A stretch of DNA of 64,000 nucleotides, taken from contig CAKTCN010000017.1 of the NCBI GenBank assembly GCA_934539295.1, positions 1 to 64,000 of the forward strand, written 5' to 3'. This document shows, in pieces, positions 35,563 to 45,352 of the stretch. The translations under genes and the position numbers were made by a program. Below the pieces are notes generated by a model. It saw nothing but the letters and a program-made list of their open reading frames with translations. It ran no database searches and had not been told where the DNA came from. Position 1 is the stretch's first letter, and the number at the start of each line of letters is the position of its first letter. This DNA comes from an uncultured Allosphingosinicella sp. Lineage in GTDB: Bacteria; Pseudomonadota; Alphaproteobacteria; Sphingomonadales; Sphingomonadaceae.

Positions 35563-36030
35563 CTAGTCCGCGAGCGGAACGATCGAGACGATCTCGATGG
35601 CATCCTGTTCGCCGTTGAAGTCGGCGACGTCGCCCGGCTCCGCACCCATGATTGCGCGTGCGAGGGGCGAGCTGAAAGAGATGCTGCCCGCTTTCGGATC
35701 TGCCTCGTCGTCGCCCACGATATCCACGGTGCGCTCGCGCTCCTTGCGGCGAAGGGTCACGCGAGTGCCGAACGCAACCTGCTCGCCCGATGCGGGAGGC
35801 TGAAGCTCCGCCGTTGCCAGGCGCGTGCGCCAGTAACGAAGATGGCGCCTGGCGTCCTCTAGCTTGGCCTCATCCGTCTCGCCGGCGACCAGCGTCTCGA
35901 ACTCTGCAACCTGAGCTTCGGTGAGGGAGAGACCGCGCGTGGTGACGAGGTTGGGACCGGCAGGGATCGGAATCTCAAACCGGGGTTCCTTATGCTCCTC
36001 GTCGCTTTCGCGCCGGAAGGCGACGCTCAT
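35563..36030 (-). CDS. GreA/GreB family transcript-cleavage-type factor
   Basis: 155 aa from MSVAFRRESDEEHKEPRFEI. The short N-terminal coiled coil is followed by the C-terminal FKBP-like Gre domain: QVAFGTRVTLRRKERERTVD, IVGDDEADPKAGSISFSSPL and ARAIMGAEPGD. The N-terminal half is closer to the Rnk/GreB-like proteins of alphaproteobacteria than to canonical GreA, so it may modulate RNA polymerase through the secondary channel without full cleavage activity. It lies 7 bases after accC on the same strand, so probably in that operon. Confidence 0.85.
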   Translation of the reverse strand: MSVAFRRESDEEHKEPRFEIPIPAGPNLVTTRGLSLTEAQVAEFETLVAGETDEAKLEDARRHLRYWRTRLATAELQPPASGEQVAFGTRVTLRRKERERTVDIVGDDEADPKAGSISFSSPLARAIMGAEPGDVADFNGEQDAIEIVSIVPLAD

Positions 36031-36037
36031 GCCCGCG

Positions 36038-37387
36038 TCACGCCTCGTCCCGCGCCAGCCATTCCTCAAGCCACTTGATCGTATAGTCGCCCGACTTGAA
36101 CTCGGGGTCCTCGATCAATTTCTGGTGGAGCGGGATCGTGGTCTTCATGCCGTCGATCACATATTCTTCCAGCGCACGCTTGAGGCGCATGATGCAGCGT
36201 TCGCGCGTGGTGCCATAGACGATCAGCTTGGCGATCATGCTGTCATAATAAGGCGGCACCTTGTAGCCGGCATAAAGGCCGCTATCGACGCGCACGTGCA
36301 TGCCGCCCGGTGCGACATAGGCCTTCACCGTGCCGGGGGAGGGCGCGAAGGTGCGCGGATCCTCGGCATTGATGCGGCATTCGATTGCATGGCCGCGGAA
36401 GCTTATTTGCTCCTGCTCGCACGACAGGCCCTCGCCATTGGCGATGCGGATCTGTTCGCGCACCAGGTCGATGCCGGTGATCATCTCGGTCACCGGATGC
36501 TCGACCTGCAGGCGGGTGTTCATCTCGATGAAGTAGAATTCGCCATTTTCCCACAGGAACTCGATCGTGCCGGCGCCGCGATAGTCCATGTCGGCCATTG
36601 CGCTGGCGACGATGCCGCCCATGCGGTCGCGCTCTTGCGTGGAGAGGACGGGCGAGGGCGCCTCTTCCAGCACCTTCTGGTGGCGGCGCTGGAGCGAGCA
36701 GTCGCGCTCGCCCAGGTGCACGGCCTTCCCATTGCCGTCGCCGAACACCTGGAACTCGATGTGCCTCGGATTGCCGAGATACTTCTCCATATAGACGGTG
36801 TCGTCGCCAAAGGCATTCTTCGCCTCCGACCGCGCCTGGCTCATAAGCGTCTCGAGCTGATCCTCGCTCGGGATCACCTTCATGCCGCGGCCACCGCCGC
36901 CCGAGGCCGCCTTGACCAGCACCGGATAGCCGATCTCGCGTGCGATCGCCTTGGCTTCCTCGACGCCGTGGATTGCGCCATCGGACCCGGGCACGAGCGG
37001 CAGACCGAGCGCGCCGGCGGTGCGCTTGGCCTCCACCTTGTCGCCCATCGTCCGGATATGCTCGGGCTTGGGCCCTATCCAGATGATGTTGTGCAACTCG
37101 ACAATCTCTGCGAAGCGCGCATTCTCAGACAGAAAACCGTAGCCCGGATGGATCGCGTCGGCATGGCTGATCTCGGCGGCCGAGATGATGTTCGGGATGT
37201 TGAGATAGGATTCGCCGGCTGGCGGCGGCCCGATGCAGACGGCCTCGTCCGCCAGGCGCACATGCATGGCATCGGCGTCGGCGGTGGAATGCACCGCGAC
37301 CGTCTTGATACCCATTTCATGGCAGGCGCGGTGGATGCGAAGCGCGATCTCGCCGCGATTGGCGATCAGGACTTTCTTGATCGTCAT
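36038..37387 (-). CDS. accC: Acetyl-CoA carboxylase biotin carboxylase subunit
   Basis: 449 aa, full length for AccC. ATP-grasp motifs include [20 protein letters not shown] at the start, [14 protein letters not shown] (Gly-rich loop), [49 protein letters not shown] and CRINAEDP. It carboxylates biotin carried on AccB using bicarbonate and ATP, the first step in malonyl-CoA formation for fatty acids. It sits 6 bases after accB. Confidence 0.97.
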   Translation of the reverse strand: MTIKKVLIANRGEIALRIHRACHEMGIKTVAVHSTADADAMHVRLADEAVCIGPPPAGESYLNIPNIISAAEISHADAIHPGYGFLSENARFAEIVELHNIIWIGPKPEHIRTMGDKVEAKRTAGALGLPLVPGSDGAIHGVEEAKAIAREIGYPVLVKAASGGGGRGMKVIPSEDQLETLMSQARSEAKNAFGDDTVYMEKYLGNPRHIEFQVFGDGNGKAVHLGERDCSLQRRHQKVLEEAPSPVLSTQERDRMGGIVASAMADMDYRGAGTIEFLWENGEFYFIEMNTRLQVEHPVTEMITGIDLVREQIRIANGEGLSCEQEQISFRGHAIECRINAEDPRTFAPSPGTVKAYVAPGGMHVRVDSGLYAGYKVPPYYDSMIAKLIVYGTTRERCIMRLKRALEEYVIDGMKTTIPLHQKLIEDPEFKSGDYTIKWLEEWLARDEA

Positions 37388-37393
37388 GGCCGA

Positions 37394-37870
37394 TTACTCG
37401 ACGATGACGAGCGGCTGGTCGAACTCCACCGGCTGGCCATTTTCCACCAGCAGCTGGACAACCGTGCCTGCCTTCGTGGCGGTGATCGGGTTCATGACCT
37501 TCATCGCCTCGACGATCAGCAGGGTGTCGCCGACATTCACCTTGTCACCGGCGGATACGAACGCCTTGGCACCGGGCTCGGCGGCCAAATAGACGGTGCC
37601 TACCATCGGCGACTTGACGGCGCCTGGATGGTCGGCGGGCGCAGCGGCAACCGGTGCCGCCGCCGGTGCGGCCGACTGCGGAGCCGGCGCGGGGGCCGCG
37701 GCGTAGACGGGAGCGGCGGCGCCGGCCAGCTTGCGCTTCACCACGATGCGGCGGTCGCCATCCTGCACTTCGATTTCGGAAAGGTCGCTGTCGTTCAGCA
37801 ACTCGGCAAGCGTGCGGACCAGGCCGGTATCGACCTCCATCGCGCCACGTGCCTCGGTTTCGTCGGTCAT
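37394..37870 (-). CDS. accB: Biotin carboxyl carrier protein of acetyl-CoA carboxylase
   Basis: 158 aa from the ATG at 37868-37870. The N-terminal helical part ([20 protein letters not shown]) is followed by a Pro/Ala-rich linker and the biotinyl domain: [20 protein letters not shown], the thumb region, and the biotinylation site VEAMKVMN, where Lys takes biotin. It forms the accB-accC operon usual in bacteria. Confidence 0.97.
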   Translation of the reverse strand: MTDETEARGAMEVDTGLVRTLAELLNDSDLSEIEVQDGDRRIVVKRKLAGAAAPVYAAAPAPAPQSAAPAAAPVAAAPADHPGAVKSPMVGTVYLAAEPGAKAFVSAGDKVNVGDTLLIVEAMKVMNPITATKAGTVVQLLVENGQPVEFDQPLVIVE

Positions 37871-37934
37871 TCTTCTATATCCCTGTTCGTTTCGCAGCCG
37901 ATGTGACAGCCGCGTGACGTAAGCGCGCGTCCTG

Positions 37935-38375
37935 TCAGAGACGGGCCGCCGCGTCCAGAGCCAGCAAATAGCTGAGCGCTCCGAAACCGGCGATGGTTCC
38001 GCGCGCCGCCTTCGACACATAGCTCCTGTGCCGGAAGCTTTCGCGCGCGTGCGGATTGGACAGATGCACCTCTATCACCGGCACGCTGATCGCTTTGATC
38101 GCGTCGTAGATCGCGATGGACGTGTGCGTGAAGGCGCCGGCATTGAGCAGCACCGCCTTTGCGCCGATCGCCTGCGCCTCGTGCAGCCAGTCGACGAGAT
38201 GCCCTTCATGGTTGGACTGACGCGTATCCACGGTGACGTCCAGTTCGCGTGCCCGGTCCTCCAGCATGCCGGCAATGTCGTCGAGCGTGTCGGAACCATA
38301 GACATCCGGCTCGCGCGTGCCGAGCAGGTTGAGATTGGGGCCGTTCAGAACGAAGATCGTCGGTAGCGTCGCCAT
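37935..38375 (-). CDS. aroQ: Type II 3-dehydroquinate dehydratase
   Basis: 146 aa from the ATG at 38373-38375. Conserved AroQ blocks: [21 protein letters not shown] (with the catalytic Tyr), [54 protein letters not shown]. It dehydrates 3-dehydroquinate to dehydroshikimate in the shikimate pathway. It lies upstream of accB on the same strand, a common alphaproteobacterial order (aroQ-accB-accC). Confidence 0.97.
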   Translation of the reverse strand: MATLPTIFVLNGPNLNLLGTREPDVYGSDTLDDIAGMLEDRARELDVTVDTRQSNHEGHLVDWLHEAQAIGAKAVLLNAGAFTHTSIAIYDAIKAISVPVIEVHLSNPHARESFRHRSYVSKAARGTIAGFGALSYLLALDAAARL

Positions 38376-38425
38376 GGCCGCCTTCCTATATGGCCGGTGC
38401 GATCCACGCAAATATGAGGCGCAGC

Positions 38426-38644
38426 ATGCACGACGACGGCACCGCATCGATCTCGGTCAACGGCCAGCACAAACGCGTGCGCGAAGGGATGACGATCGCC
38501 GAGCTCGCCGCAGAGCTGGGGCTGGAGCCGACCCGGGTCGCCGTTGAGCGCAACCTGGAGGTGGTGCCGCGCTCCCAGATCGGTGAGATCAGGGTGATGG
38601 ACGGCGACGATTTCGAGATAGTGACCTTTGTAGGGGGTGGTTGA
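38426..38644 (+). CDS. thiS: Sulfur carrier protein ThiS
   Basis: 72 aa from [20 protein letters not shown]; in-frame ATGs at 38390 and 38414 would lengthen it slightly. The ubiquitin-like fold ends in VTFVGGG, keeping the C-terminal Gly-Gly that is adenylated and turned into the thiocarboxylate used for the thiamine thiazole ring. [13 protein letters not shown] is the conserved core. It overlaps nothing but is 5 bases from thiG, and diverges from aroQ. Confidence 0.93.
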   Translation: MHDDGTASISVNGQHKRVREGMTIAELAAELGLEPTRVAVERNLEVVPRSQIGEIRVMDGDDFEIVTFVGGG

Positions 38645-38649
38645 GCATA

Positions 38650-39420
38650 ATGACCGACACATGGACCGTAGCCGGGCGCACCTTCTCCTCGCGCCTGATC
38701 GTCGGCACGGGAAAATATAAGAGCTTCGAGCAGAATGCTGCGGCGGTCGAGGCGTCGGACGCCGAGATCGTGACCGTGGCCGTGCGCCGGGTGAATATCA
38801 GCGATCCCAAGGCGCCGATGCTGACCGACTATATCGACCCGAAGAAGATCGTCTACCTGCCCAACACGGCCGGCTGCTTTACGGCGGACGAGGCGATTCG
38901 CACCCTGCGCCTGGCGCGAGAGGCGGGCGGATGGACTTTGGTGAAGCTTGAAGTGCTGGGCGAGGCCAAGACGCTCTATCCCGACATGGTGGAAACGCTG
39001 CGGGCCTGCGAGATCCTCGCCAAGGAAGGGTTCGAGCCGATGGTCTATTGCGCCGACGATCCCATCGCCGCCAAGCGGCTGGAGGATCTGGGCGCAGTGG
39101 CGATCATGCCGCTGGGTGCGCCGATCGGTTCCGGGCTCGGCCTGCAGAACGAGGTGATGATCCGCATCATGGTGGAAAATGCCAAGGTGCCGGTGCTGGT
39201 CGATGCCGGTGTGGGCACCGCGTCCGACGCGGCAGTGGCGATGGAGCTCGGCTGCGACGGCGTGCTGATGAACACGGCGATCGCGGAGGCGAAGGATCCG
39301 GTGATGATGGCGCAGGCGATGAAGCTGGCGGTCGAATCTGGGCGGTTAGCCTACAGGGCCGGGCGCATGGGCAAGCGGCGCTATGCCGATCCTTCCAGTC
39401 CGCTGGCCGGCCTCATCTGA
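38650..39420 (+). CDS. thiG: Thiazole synthase ThiG
   Basis: 256 aa from the ATG at 38650. Conserved: [20 protein letters not shown] (with the Schiff-base-type Lys region), [70 protein letters not shown] and [18 protein letters not shown]. It joins dehydroglycine, deoxyxylulose phosphate and the ThiS thiocarboxylate to make the thiazole phosphate. It follows thiS directly. Confidence 0.97.
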   Translation: MTDTWTVAGRTFSSRLIVGTGKYKSFEQNAAAVEASDAEIVTVAVRRVNISDPKAPMLTDYIDPKKIVYLPNTAGCFTADEAIRTLRLAREAGGWTLVKLEVLGEAKTLYPDMVETLRACEILAKEGFEPMVYCADDPIAAKRLEDLGAVAIMPLGAPIGSGLGLQNEVMIRIMVENAKVPVLVDAGVGTASDAAVAMELGCDGVLMNTAIAEAKDPVMMAQAMKLAVESGRLAYRAGRMGKRRYADPSSPLAGLI

Positions 39421-39479
39421 TCCGACCCGGTTCTCGAACGCGTTTGGAACGACGAAGGTAAGCATCGGTTTGCCTCTGC

Positions 39480-40796
39480 ATGATCGATGTCTTTGCCGAC
39501 CAGGACGTGTGCCGCCTCATCGCCGAGGCGGCCGAGCCGCTACCCGATCTAGGCGATCCTGGCGTTGGGGCTTCGTTCGACCGCTTCGCCTCGGCACGCG
39601 TGGTGCTGCTCGGCGAGGCGAGTCATGGCACGTCCGAATTCTATCGGGCACGCGCGGCGATATCGAAGCGGCTCATCGAGGAGCACGGCTTCAACATCGT
39701 CGCGGTCGAGGCGGACTGGCCCGATGCCGCCACCCTCGATCGCTACGTCCGGCACCGTCCCGCGCGCGACGGCGAGGAGGCGGCATTCGAACGATTTCCC
39801 CTATGGATGTGGCGCAATACCGATGTGGATGCGTTCGTCCGCTGGCTGAAGCACCATAACGAGGGGCTGCCGGCGGAGGCGATGACCGGCTTCTACGGTC
39901 TCGATCTCTACAACCTTTCCGGCTCGATGCGTGCGGTCATCGATTATCTGGAGGATGTCGATCCGGAGACGGCGACGGTGGCGCGGAAGCGCTATGCCTG
40001 CCTGTCTCCCTTCAGTCGCGACCCGGCGCAATATGGCGCCGTGTCGCTCAGCCAGGGCTATGCGCGGTGCGAGGCGCCGGTGCTCGACATGCTGCGCGAA
40101 TTGCAGGAACGCCGCGCCGAACTGGCGGCGCAGGATGGGGACGAGTTCCTCGACGCGGCTGCCAATGCCCGGCTCGTCAAGAATGCCGAGGCTTATTACC
40201 GCGCCATGTTCCACGGCTCGGCCGAAAGCTGGAATCTGCGCGACACGCACATGTTCGAGACGCTCTGCCAATTGCTCGAGGCCAGGGGCCCCGATGCCAA
40301 GGCGATCGTGTGGGCGCATAATAGCCATATCGGCAATGCCGCGGCGACGGCGATGGGCTGGCGCCAAGGCGAGCTCAATATCGGGCAGCTGTGCCGGGAG
40401 CGTTTCGGAGGCGATGCCGCGCTGATCGGCTTCGGCACGCATGCCGGCACCGTCGCCTGCGCCAGCGACTGGGACGATCCGGTCGAGGTGAAAGCCGTGC
40501 GGCCATCCATGGCGGGCAGTCACGAGGCGCTGTTCCACGCTGCCGGCCTGGAGCATCACCTGCTCGACCTTCGCGGTGCGTCGGAGGCGGTGAGGCATGC
40601 GCTGAACGAACCGCGGTTGGAGCGCTATATCGGCGTCATCTACCGTCCGGAGACGGAGCGCTGGAGCCATTATGCCGAGGCGCGGCTAGCAGACCAATAT
40701 GACGCGTTCGTGTGGTTCGACGAGACGCAGGCGGTCACCCCTTTGCCCGGCGAACAGCGGCCGGGCGCCGAGGAGACCTATCCGTTCGGCCTGTAA
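39480..40796 (+). CDS. Erythromycin esterase family protein
   Basis: 438 aa. The family core has VVLLGEASHGTSEFYRARAA with the conserved Glu and His, VAVEADWPDAATLDRYVR, WMWRNTDVDAFVRWLK, and later KAIVWAHNSHIGNAAATAMG with another conserved His pair. Members include EreA/B macrolide esterases, but most homologues of this size in proteobacteria are uncharacterised and no macrolide role should be assumed. It has no signal peptide. It lies 59 bases after thiG. Confidence 0.82.
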   Translation: MIDVFADQDVCRLIAEAAEPLPDLGDPGVGASFDRFASARVVLLGEASHGTSEFYRARAAISKRLIEEHGFNIVAVEADWPDAATLDRYVRHRPARDGEEAAFERFPLWMWRNTDVDAFVRWLKHHNEGLPAEAMTGFYGLDLYNLSGSMRAVIDYLEDVDPETATVARKRYACLSPFSRDPAQYGAVSLSQGYARCEAPVLDMLRELQERRAELAAQDGDEFLDAAANARLVKNAEAYYRAMFHGSAESWNLRDTHMFETLCQLLEARGPDAKAIVWAHNSHIGNAAATAMGWRQGELNIGQLCRERFGGDAALIGFGTHAGTVACASDWDDPVEVKAVRPSMAGSHEALFHAAGLEHHLLDLRGASEAVRHALNEPRLERYIGVIYRPETERWSHYAEARLADQYDAFVWFDETQAVTPLPGEQRPGAEETYPFGL

Positions 40797-40801
40797 CCCG
40801 C

Positions 40802-40829
40802 TTGACTTTACGTTCACGTAAAGTACCTC
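40802..40829 (+). promoter_or_regulatory. Candidate MerR/LiuR-type operator-promoter before the SCP2 gene
   Basis: A perfect inverted repeat, ACTTTACG at 40805-40812 and CGTAAAGT at 40817-40824, overlaps a TTGACT -35-like box at 40802-40807. MerR-family regulators of acyl-CoA and branched-chain acid catabolism (LiuR type) bind TTTACGT-N-ACGTAAA sites placed this way inside the promoter spacer. The match is to that consensus from memory; no -10 box is clear. Confidence 0.5.
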
Positions 40830-40864
40830 GGCAGCAACCCCGTTCTTCCCCAAAGGAGAGACTA

Positions 40865-41167
40865 ATGACCAAGAGTGAACTCGTCGCCGCGCTTGCCGAG
40901 AAGCAGGCCTATATCCCCGGCAAGAAGGTCCGCCTCGACTTCGGCGGCGAGGGTGCGATCCTGCTCGACGGCCAGGCGAACCAGGTCACCGAGGATGCCG
41001 ACGGTGCGGCCGACACGACAATCAAGGTCAGCTGGGACGATTGGCAGCAGCTTGCCGGCGGGCAGATGGATGGCATGACGGCATTCATGATGGGCAAGCT
41101 GAAGGTCGAGGGCGACATGTCCAACGCCATGCAGCTCCAAGGCGTGCTGGCGAAGCTCAAGGGCTGA
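40865..41167 (+). CDS. SCP2 sterol-binding domain protein
   Basis: 100 aa with an excellent ribosome site (AAAGGAGAG). The whole protein is one SCP2-like lipid-binding fold: GKKVRLDFGGEGAILLDGQA, ADTTIKVSWDDWQQLAGGQM and DGMTAFMMGKLKVEGDMSNA. Such small proteins bind acyl-CoAs or sterol-like lipids in the cytoplasm. The putative LiuR-type operator upstream and the family suggest a role in acyl-CoA metabolism. A strong terminator follows, so it is monocistronic. Confidence 0.92.
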   Translation: MTKSELVAALAEKQAYIPGKKVRLDFGGEGAILLDGQANQVTEDADGAADTTIKVSWDDWQQLAGGQMDGMTAFMMGKLKVEGDMSNAMQLQGVLAKLKG

Positions 41168-41188
41168 TCCTCAAACGTCTGCAAGCAA

Positions 41189-41220
41189 GGCGGTCGATCC
41201 GGCGGGTCGGCCGCCTTTTT
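41189..41220 (+). terminator. Rho-independent terminator of the SCP2 gene
   Basis: GGCGGTCGA at 41189-41197 pairs with TCGGCCGCC at 41207-41215 (one G-T pair) around a 9-base loop, followed directly by TTTTT. It lies 22 bases after the SCP2 stop codon. Confidence 0.88.
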
Positions 41221-41325
41221 CGTGCCCACGTTGGATTCTCGCTGATCTGCATCAGCTTGGCCCCGGCGCGGTGCAACCTACCGCCGCCGCATGCGTCTCC
41301 GGCTCGAAACAAAGGGGCTGAAGAC

Positions 41326-42366
41326 ATGGGCATGATGCGCCACTTCCTGACGGTCTTCGGCTTGGCGTTCCTCGCGCTGCTCGGCGGATGCGCGACGCCG
41401 ACCAACCTGCGGACCAGCGATCAGGCGCGGATCGTCAATCGCACCTATGTGGTGACGGGCGCCTCCAGCGGCTTTGGCCGCGGCATCGCGAATATTGTCG
41501 GCCGCAACGGCGCCAACGTGGTGCTCGCTGCGCGCAGGACCGAGCTTCTGGAGGAAGTGGCAAACGAGGTTCGTGCCGCGGGCGGCCAGGCGCTGGTGGT
41601 CACCACAGATGTTGCCGACCCCGCACAGGTCGAACGCCTCGCCGCTGCGGCGGTCGAGCGGTTCGGGCGCATCGACGTGTGGATCAACAATGCCGGCGTC
41701 GGCGCGATCGGCCGGTTCGAGGATATCCCGATTGCCGATCACAGCCGTCTCATCGACATCAACCTCAAGGGTGTGATCTACGGCAGCAAGTCGGCGGTGC
41801 AGCAGTTCAAGGCGCAGGGCTTCGGCACGCTCGTCAACATCGGCTCGATCGACAGTCAGGTGCCCTTGGCTTACCAAGCCAGCTATTCGGCGTCGAAAGC
41901 GGGCGTCTGGGCGCTCGGGCGCACGCTCAACGAGGAACTGCGGCTCGCGGGCCTATCCAAGCGGATCAAGGTGGTGACGGTGATGCCTTGGGCGGCCGAC
42001 ACGCCGTGGTGGCCCCATGCAGCTAATTATAGCGGCCGCAATCCGCGCATGGCGGCGATGGACGATCCGTGGAAGGTGGCCGAGGCGATCGTGTGGGTAT
42101 CGGTGCACCCGCGCGAGGAGCTGCCGGTGGGGTGGAAGGCGCAGGCATCCTCCACCATGCACACGATATTCCCCGACCTCACCGAGCGCCTGTCGGCGAA
42201 CATCGCTCATCATGAGCAGATGGAAAAGGCTCCGCCGACGCCGCCCACGTCCGGCACGCTCCACCAGCCCATGGAGGCGGGGCGCGGCGTCGATGGCGGT
42301 GTCGAGGAACGAATGAAGGAGGAGGACCGGATCCGCGAGGCAGGCGAGCGACCGCGGATTCCTTGA
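41326..42366 (+). CDS. SDR-family oxidoreductase with lipoprotein-like leader
   Basis: 346 aa. The N-terminus MGMMRHFLTVFGLAFLALLGGCATP is a typical lipoprotein signal with lipobox LGGC. It is followed by a classical short-chain dehydrogenase: YVVTGASSGFGRGIANIVGR (cofactor motif), VWINNAGVGAIGRF, catalytic Ser in NIGSIDSQVPLAY, and YQASYSASKAG with YxxxK. The C-terminal 80 residues are charged and non-conserved. SDRs need NAD(P)H, which is cytoplasmic, so the exported-looking leader is odd; it might be a membrane anchor with a different topology. The substrate is unknown. Confidence 0.88.
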   Translation: MGMMRHFLTVFGLAFLALLGGCATPTNLRTSDQARIVNRTYVVTGASSGFGRGIANIVGRNGANVVLAARRTELLEEVANEVRAAGGQALVVTTDVADPAQVERLAAAAVERFGRIDVWINNAGVGAIGRFEDIPIADHSRLIDINLKGVIYGSKSAVQQFKAQGFGTLVNIGSIDSQVPLAYQASYSASKAGVWALGRTLNEELRLAGLSKRIKVVTVMPWAADTPWWPHAANYSGRNPRMAAMDDPWKVAEAIVWVSVHPREELPVGWKAQASSTMHTIFPDLTERLSANIAHHEQMEKAPPTPPTSGTLHQPMEAGRGVDGGVEERMKEEDRIREAGERPRIP

Positions 42367-42416
42367 CCTCCTGCCGCATCGCCGCTTATCCGCTTGGCTG
42401 AACAAGGGGAGCGTGC

Positions 42417-43124
42417 ATGCAGAAGATCTACCCCAATGCCGAAGCTGCGCTTGAAGGCCTGCTGTCCGACGGCATGACGATATGTGCGGGCGGTTTCGGC
42501 CTGTGCGGGATTCCAGAGCGGCTGATCGACTCGATCCAGGCGTCGGGTGTGAAGGACCTGACCATCGCTTCCAACAATGCCGGCATCGACAATGAGGGCT
42601 TGGGGAAGCTGCTGCGCACGCGGCAGGTGAAGAAGATGATCTCGTCCTACGTGGGCGAGAACAAGGAGTTCGAACGCCAGTTCCTGTCCGGCGAGTTGGA
42701 GGTGGAATTCTGTCCGCAGGGCACGCTCGCCGAGCGGTGCAGGGCAGGGGGCGCGGGCATTCCTGGCTTCTATACCAAGACCGGCGTCGGCACGCAGGTC
42801 GCCGAAGGCAAGGAGCATAAGGACTTCGACGGGGAGACCTACATCCTCGAACGCGGCATCCGCGCCGACCTGTCGATCATCAAGGGCTGGAAAGCGGACG
42901 AGGCGGGCAACCTCGTCTTCCGCAAGACCGCGCGCAACTTCAACCAGCCGATGGCGACCGCCGGCAAGGTCTGCGTCGCCGAGGTGGAGGAGATCGTGCC
43001 AGTGGGCGTGCTCGATCCGGACGCGATTCATCTGCCCAGCATTTACGTGAAGCGGCTGATCGTGGGCGCGCCCTACGACAAGAAGATCGAGTTCCGCATG
43101 ACGCGCGACAAGGCGGCGGCGTGA
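42417..43124 (+). CDS. scoA: 3-oxoacid CoA-transferase subunit A
   Basis: 235 aa. Conserved: [78 protein letters not shown] and [10 protein letters not shown]. With subunit B it moves CoA from succinyl-CoA to acetoacetate in ketone-body and PHB-derived acid use. Unusually, subunit B is not next but one gene further on. Confidence 0.95.
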   Translation: MQKIYPNAEAALEGLLSDGMTICAGGFGLCGIPERLIDSIQASGVKDLTIASNNAGIDNEGLGKLLRTRQVKKMISSYVGENKEFERQFLSGELEVEFCPQGTLAERCRAGGAGIPGFYTKTGVGTQVAEGKEHKDFDGETYILERGIRADLSIIKGWKADEAGNLVFRKTARNFNQPMATAGKVCVAEVEEIVPVGVLDPDAIHLPSIYVKRLIVGAPYDKKIEFRMTRDKAAA

Positions 43125-44017
43125 CGAGCCGGCTTCGTTTCGCCTTGCTGGCGACCGGTGGCCTGGCTTTGTCGGGCTGCGTGGTCGCAGTGGGGAATGA
43201 AGGCACCAGCGCGACGATACCACCTGTACCTGTCGCACCGGGTAATCCCCCGTCGACCATGCAGTGGCTTTATGGATCGGGCGAGGCTGGTGCCGCGAGC
43301 ATCCAGATCTATCACGCCTTTCGCGACCATGTGCTGGCGGCGGCCAAGTCGCGTCCGCGCGATAGTGTCGTGCTTGCCGAGGGGGCGACCCTGGCGTCTC
43401 CCCGTTTCGTGCCGTGCGGCAACAAGCCGTTTGCCGTCATGCTGGACGTGGATGAAACGGCCCTCCTCAATATCGGTTACGAATATGACGAGGCGCTTTC
43501 GGGGCGCAGTTATGACCCGGAGGTTTGGGCCGCATGGGAGCGAACGGGGGCGCAGGCGGTATCGCCCGTGCCCGGCGCGGTGACGGCGCTTCGTGCCCTC
43601 CGCGCGGTGAACGTTACGGTGATGTTCAACTCAAATCGCAAGGCAGCCAACGCTGCCGGCACGGAGGCGGCACTGCAGGCGGCGGGGCTGGGGCCGGCGC
43701 GTCATGGCGAAACCCTGTTTCTGTCCGGTGACGACGATCAGGGATCGGCCAAGGACGGCCGCCGTTCCCGCGTTGCGGCACGCTATTGCGTGCTGGCTCT
43801 GGCTGGCGATCAGCTGGGTGACTTCTCCGACCTGTTCAACGCCCGCGCTTTGTCGGTGCCCGGCCGCCGCGATGCAGTCACGGGGGGGACCTTCGCGAAC
43901 CTGTGGGGCAATGGCTGGTTCATCCTGCCCAATCCGGTCTACGGCCCAGGCTTACGCGGCAATTTCGATGATGTCTTTCCAGCGGACAAGCGCTGGTCGC
44001 CACAAGGAGCGCAATGA
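43121..44017 (+). CDS. HAD-superfamily acid phosphatase, lipoprotein (class C type), between scoA and scoB
   Basis: 298 aa, GTG start in a GTGA overlap with scoA, ending in an ATGA overlap with scoB. The leader [17 protein letters not shown] has a lipobox. The HAD catalytic motif is [12 protein letters not shown] (DxDET), followed by the acid phosphatase block ([20 protein letters not shown]), then [18 protein letters not shown] and [16 protein letters not shown]. These are class C / e(P4)-like acid phosphatases that work in the periplasm or at the outer membrane. It is placed inside the CoA-transferase operon with perfect translational coupling on both sides. Confidence 0.88.
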   Translation: MTSRLRFALLATGGLALSGCVVAVGNEGTSATIPPVPVAPGNPPSTMQWLYGSGEAGAASIQIYHAFRDHVLAAAKSRPRDSVVLAEGATLASPRFVPCGNKPFAVMLDVDETALLNIGYEYDEALSGRSYDPEVWAAWERTGAQAVSPVPGAVTALRALRAVNVTVMFNSNRKAANAAGTEAALQAAGLGPARHGETLFLSGDDDQGSAKDGRRSRVAARYCVLALAGDQLGDFSDLFNARALSVPGRRDAVTGGTFANLWGNGWFILPNPVYGPGLRGNFDDVFPADKRWSPQGAQ

Positions 44018-44652
44018 TGGGGTGGGATCGCAACCAGATGGCGGCGCGTGCGGCGCAGGAGCTCAAGGACGGTTTTTACGTGAACCTCGGCATCGGCATT
44101 CCGACGCTGGTCGCGAACAACATCCCGGCCGGTATGGACGTGACGCTCCAGTCGGAGAACGGGATGCTCGGCATCGGGCCGTTTCCTTATGAAGATGAGG
44201 TTGATCCTGACCTCATAAACGCCGGCAAGCAGACGATCAGCGAGTTGCCGCAATCAAGCTATTTTTCATCCTCGGACAGCTTCGCGATGATCCGGGGTGG
44301 CCACATCGATCTGACCGTGCTCGGCGCCATGGAAGTGTCCGAACAGGGGGACATCGCCAATTGGATGATCCCGGGCAAGATGATCAAGGGCATGGGCGGT
44401 GCGATGGATCTCGTCGCGGGCGTGAAGAAGATCATCGTCGTGATGGAGCACACGTCCAAGAACGGTGACCCAAAATTCATTCCCGCCTGCACCTTACCGC
44501 TCACCGGCAAGAACGTAGTCGACATGATCGTCACCGACCTTGCCGTGTTCCAGCGCCCCGATCATGGCAGCCCGTTCAAGCTGATCGAAATGGCGCCCGG
44601 CGTCACGGCCGAGGAGATCGCCGCCAAGACAACCGCTCGCTACGAGAGCTGA
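44014..44652 (+). CDS. scoB: 3-oxoacid CoA-transferase subunit B
   Basis: 212 aa. Conserved: [20 protein letters not shown], the catalytic Glu in [56 protein letters not shown] and [13 protein letters not shown]. It partners ScoA. It begins within the stop codon of the intervening phosphatase gene. Confidence 0.95.
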   Translation: MMGWDRNQMAARAAQELKDGFYVNLGIGIPTLVANNIPAGMDVTLQSENGMLGIGPFPYEDEVDPDLINAGKQTISELPQSSYFSSSDSFAMIRGGHIDLTVLGAMEVSEQGDIANWMIPGKMIKGMGGAMDLVAGVKKIIVVMEHTSKNGDPKFIPACTLPLTGKNVVDMIVTDLAVFQRPDHGSPFKLIEMAPGVTAEEIAAKTTARYES

Positions 44653-44653
44653 G

Positions 44654-45340
44654 ATGTACCGGCTGATCACCGCCAATCGGAATTATTCGAGCTGGTCGCT
44701 ACGTCCTTGGCTGCTCATGCGACAATTCGACATTCCTTTCGAGGATGTGATTGAGCCGTTCGCCGAAGCCGTCAATTACGAAGCGTATCGCGCCTTCTCG
44801 CCGACCGGACAGGTTCCGGTGCTGATCGACGACGATCGCACGATCTGGGACTCGCTGGGCATCGTCCTGTACCTCGCGGAGCGCCATCCCGGCATATGGC
44901 CGAGTGAGGAAAGCGGACGGGCGTGGGCCTATTCCGCAGTTTGCGAGATGCATGGCGGGTTCTCCGCATTGCGCAACGACTGCACCATGAATGTCGGCGT
45001 GCGGGTCTCGCCAAATCCGATGCGCGACGCTCTCCTCAGGGATGTCGCGCGTATTCGTGAGCTATGGAATGAAGGCCTGGAGCGCTTCGGGGGACCCTTC
45101 CTTGCCGGAGAGCAGTTCAGTGTCGCCGATGCCTTCTATGCGCCAGTGGCCTATCGCGTTCGCACCTACGGATTGGACGTAGGGACCGTGGGGCAGGCGT
45201 GGGTCGACCGCATGCTCGAACTGCCCGCGATGAAGATGTGGGAAGCGGCCGCGCTTGCTGAAACCTGGCGGGAAGAGAGCCATGAAGCGGAACTCGCCGA
45301 CGCTGGCGTGATCACCGCCGATTATCGACGTAGCGCCTGA
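44654..45340 (+). CDS. Glutathione S-transferase family protein
   Basis: 228 aa. The N-terminal thioredoxin-like domain starts YRLITANRNYSSWSLRPWLL (likely Ser/Tyr activating residues) and has TGQVPVLIDDDRTIWDSLGI. The helical C-terminal domain includes FGGPFLAGEQFSVADAFYAP with the GST N-capping box region. Substrate unknown. It starts 1 base after scoB, so it probably shares that operon. It converges with a DUF4170 gene. Confidence 0.9.
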   Translation: MYRLITANRNYSSWSLRPWLLMRQFDIPFEDVIEPFAEAVNYEAYRAFSPTGQVPVLIDDDRTIWDSLGIVLYLAERHPGIWPSEESGRAWAYSAVCEMHGGFSALRNDCTMNVGVRVSPNPMRDALLRDVARIRELWNEGLERFGGPFLAGEQFSVADAFYAPVAYRVRTYGLDVGTVGQAWVDRMLELPAMKMWEAAALAETWREESHEAELADAGVITADYRRSA

Positions 45341-45352
45341 TCGCTTATCTTC

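Noticed and set aside
35921..37906. A 661-codon open frame on the plus strand
   Set aside because: Antisense to accC and accB, which are certain.
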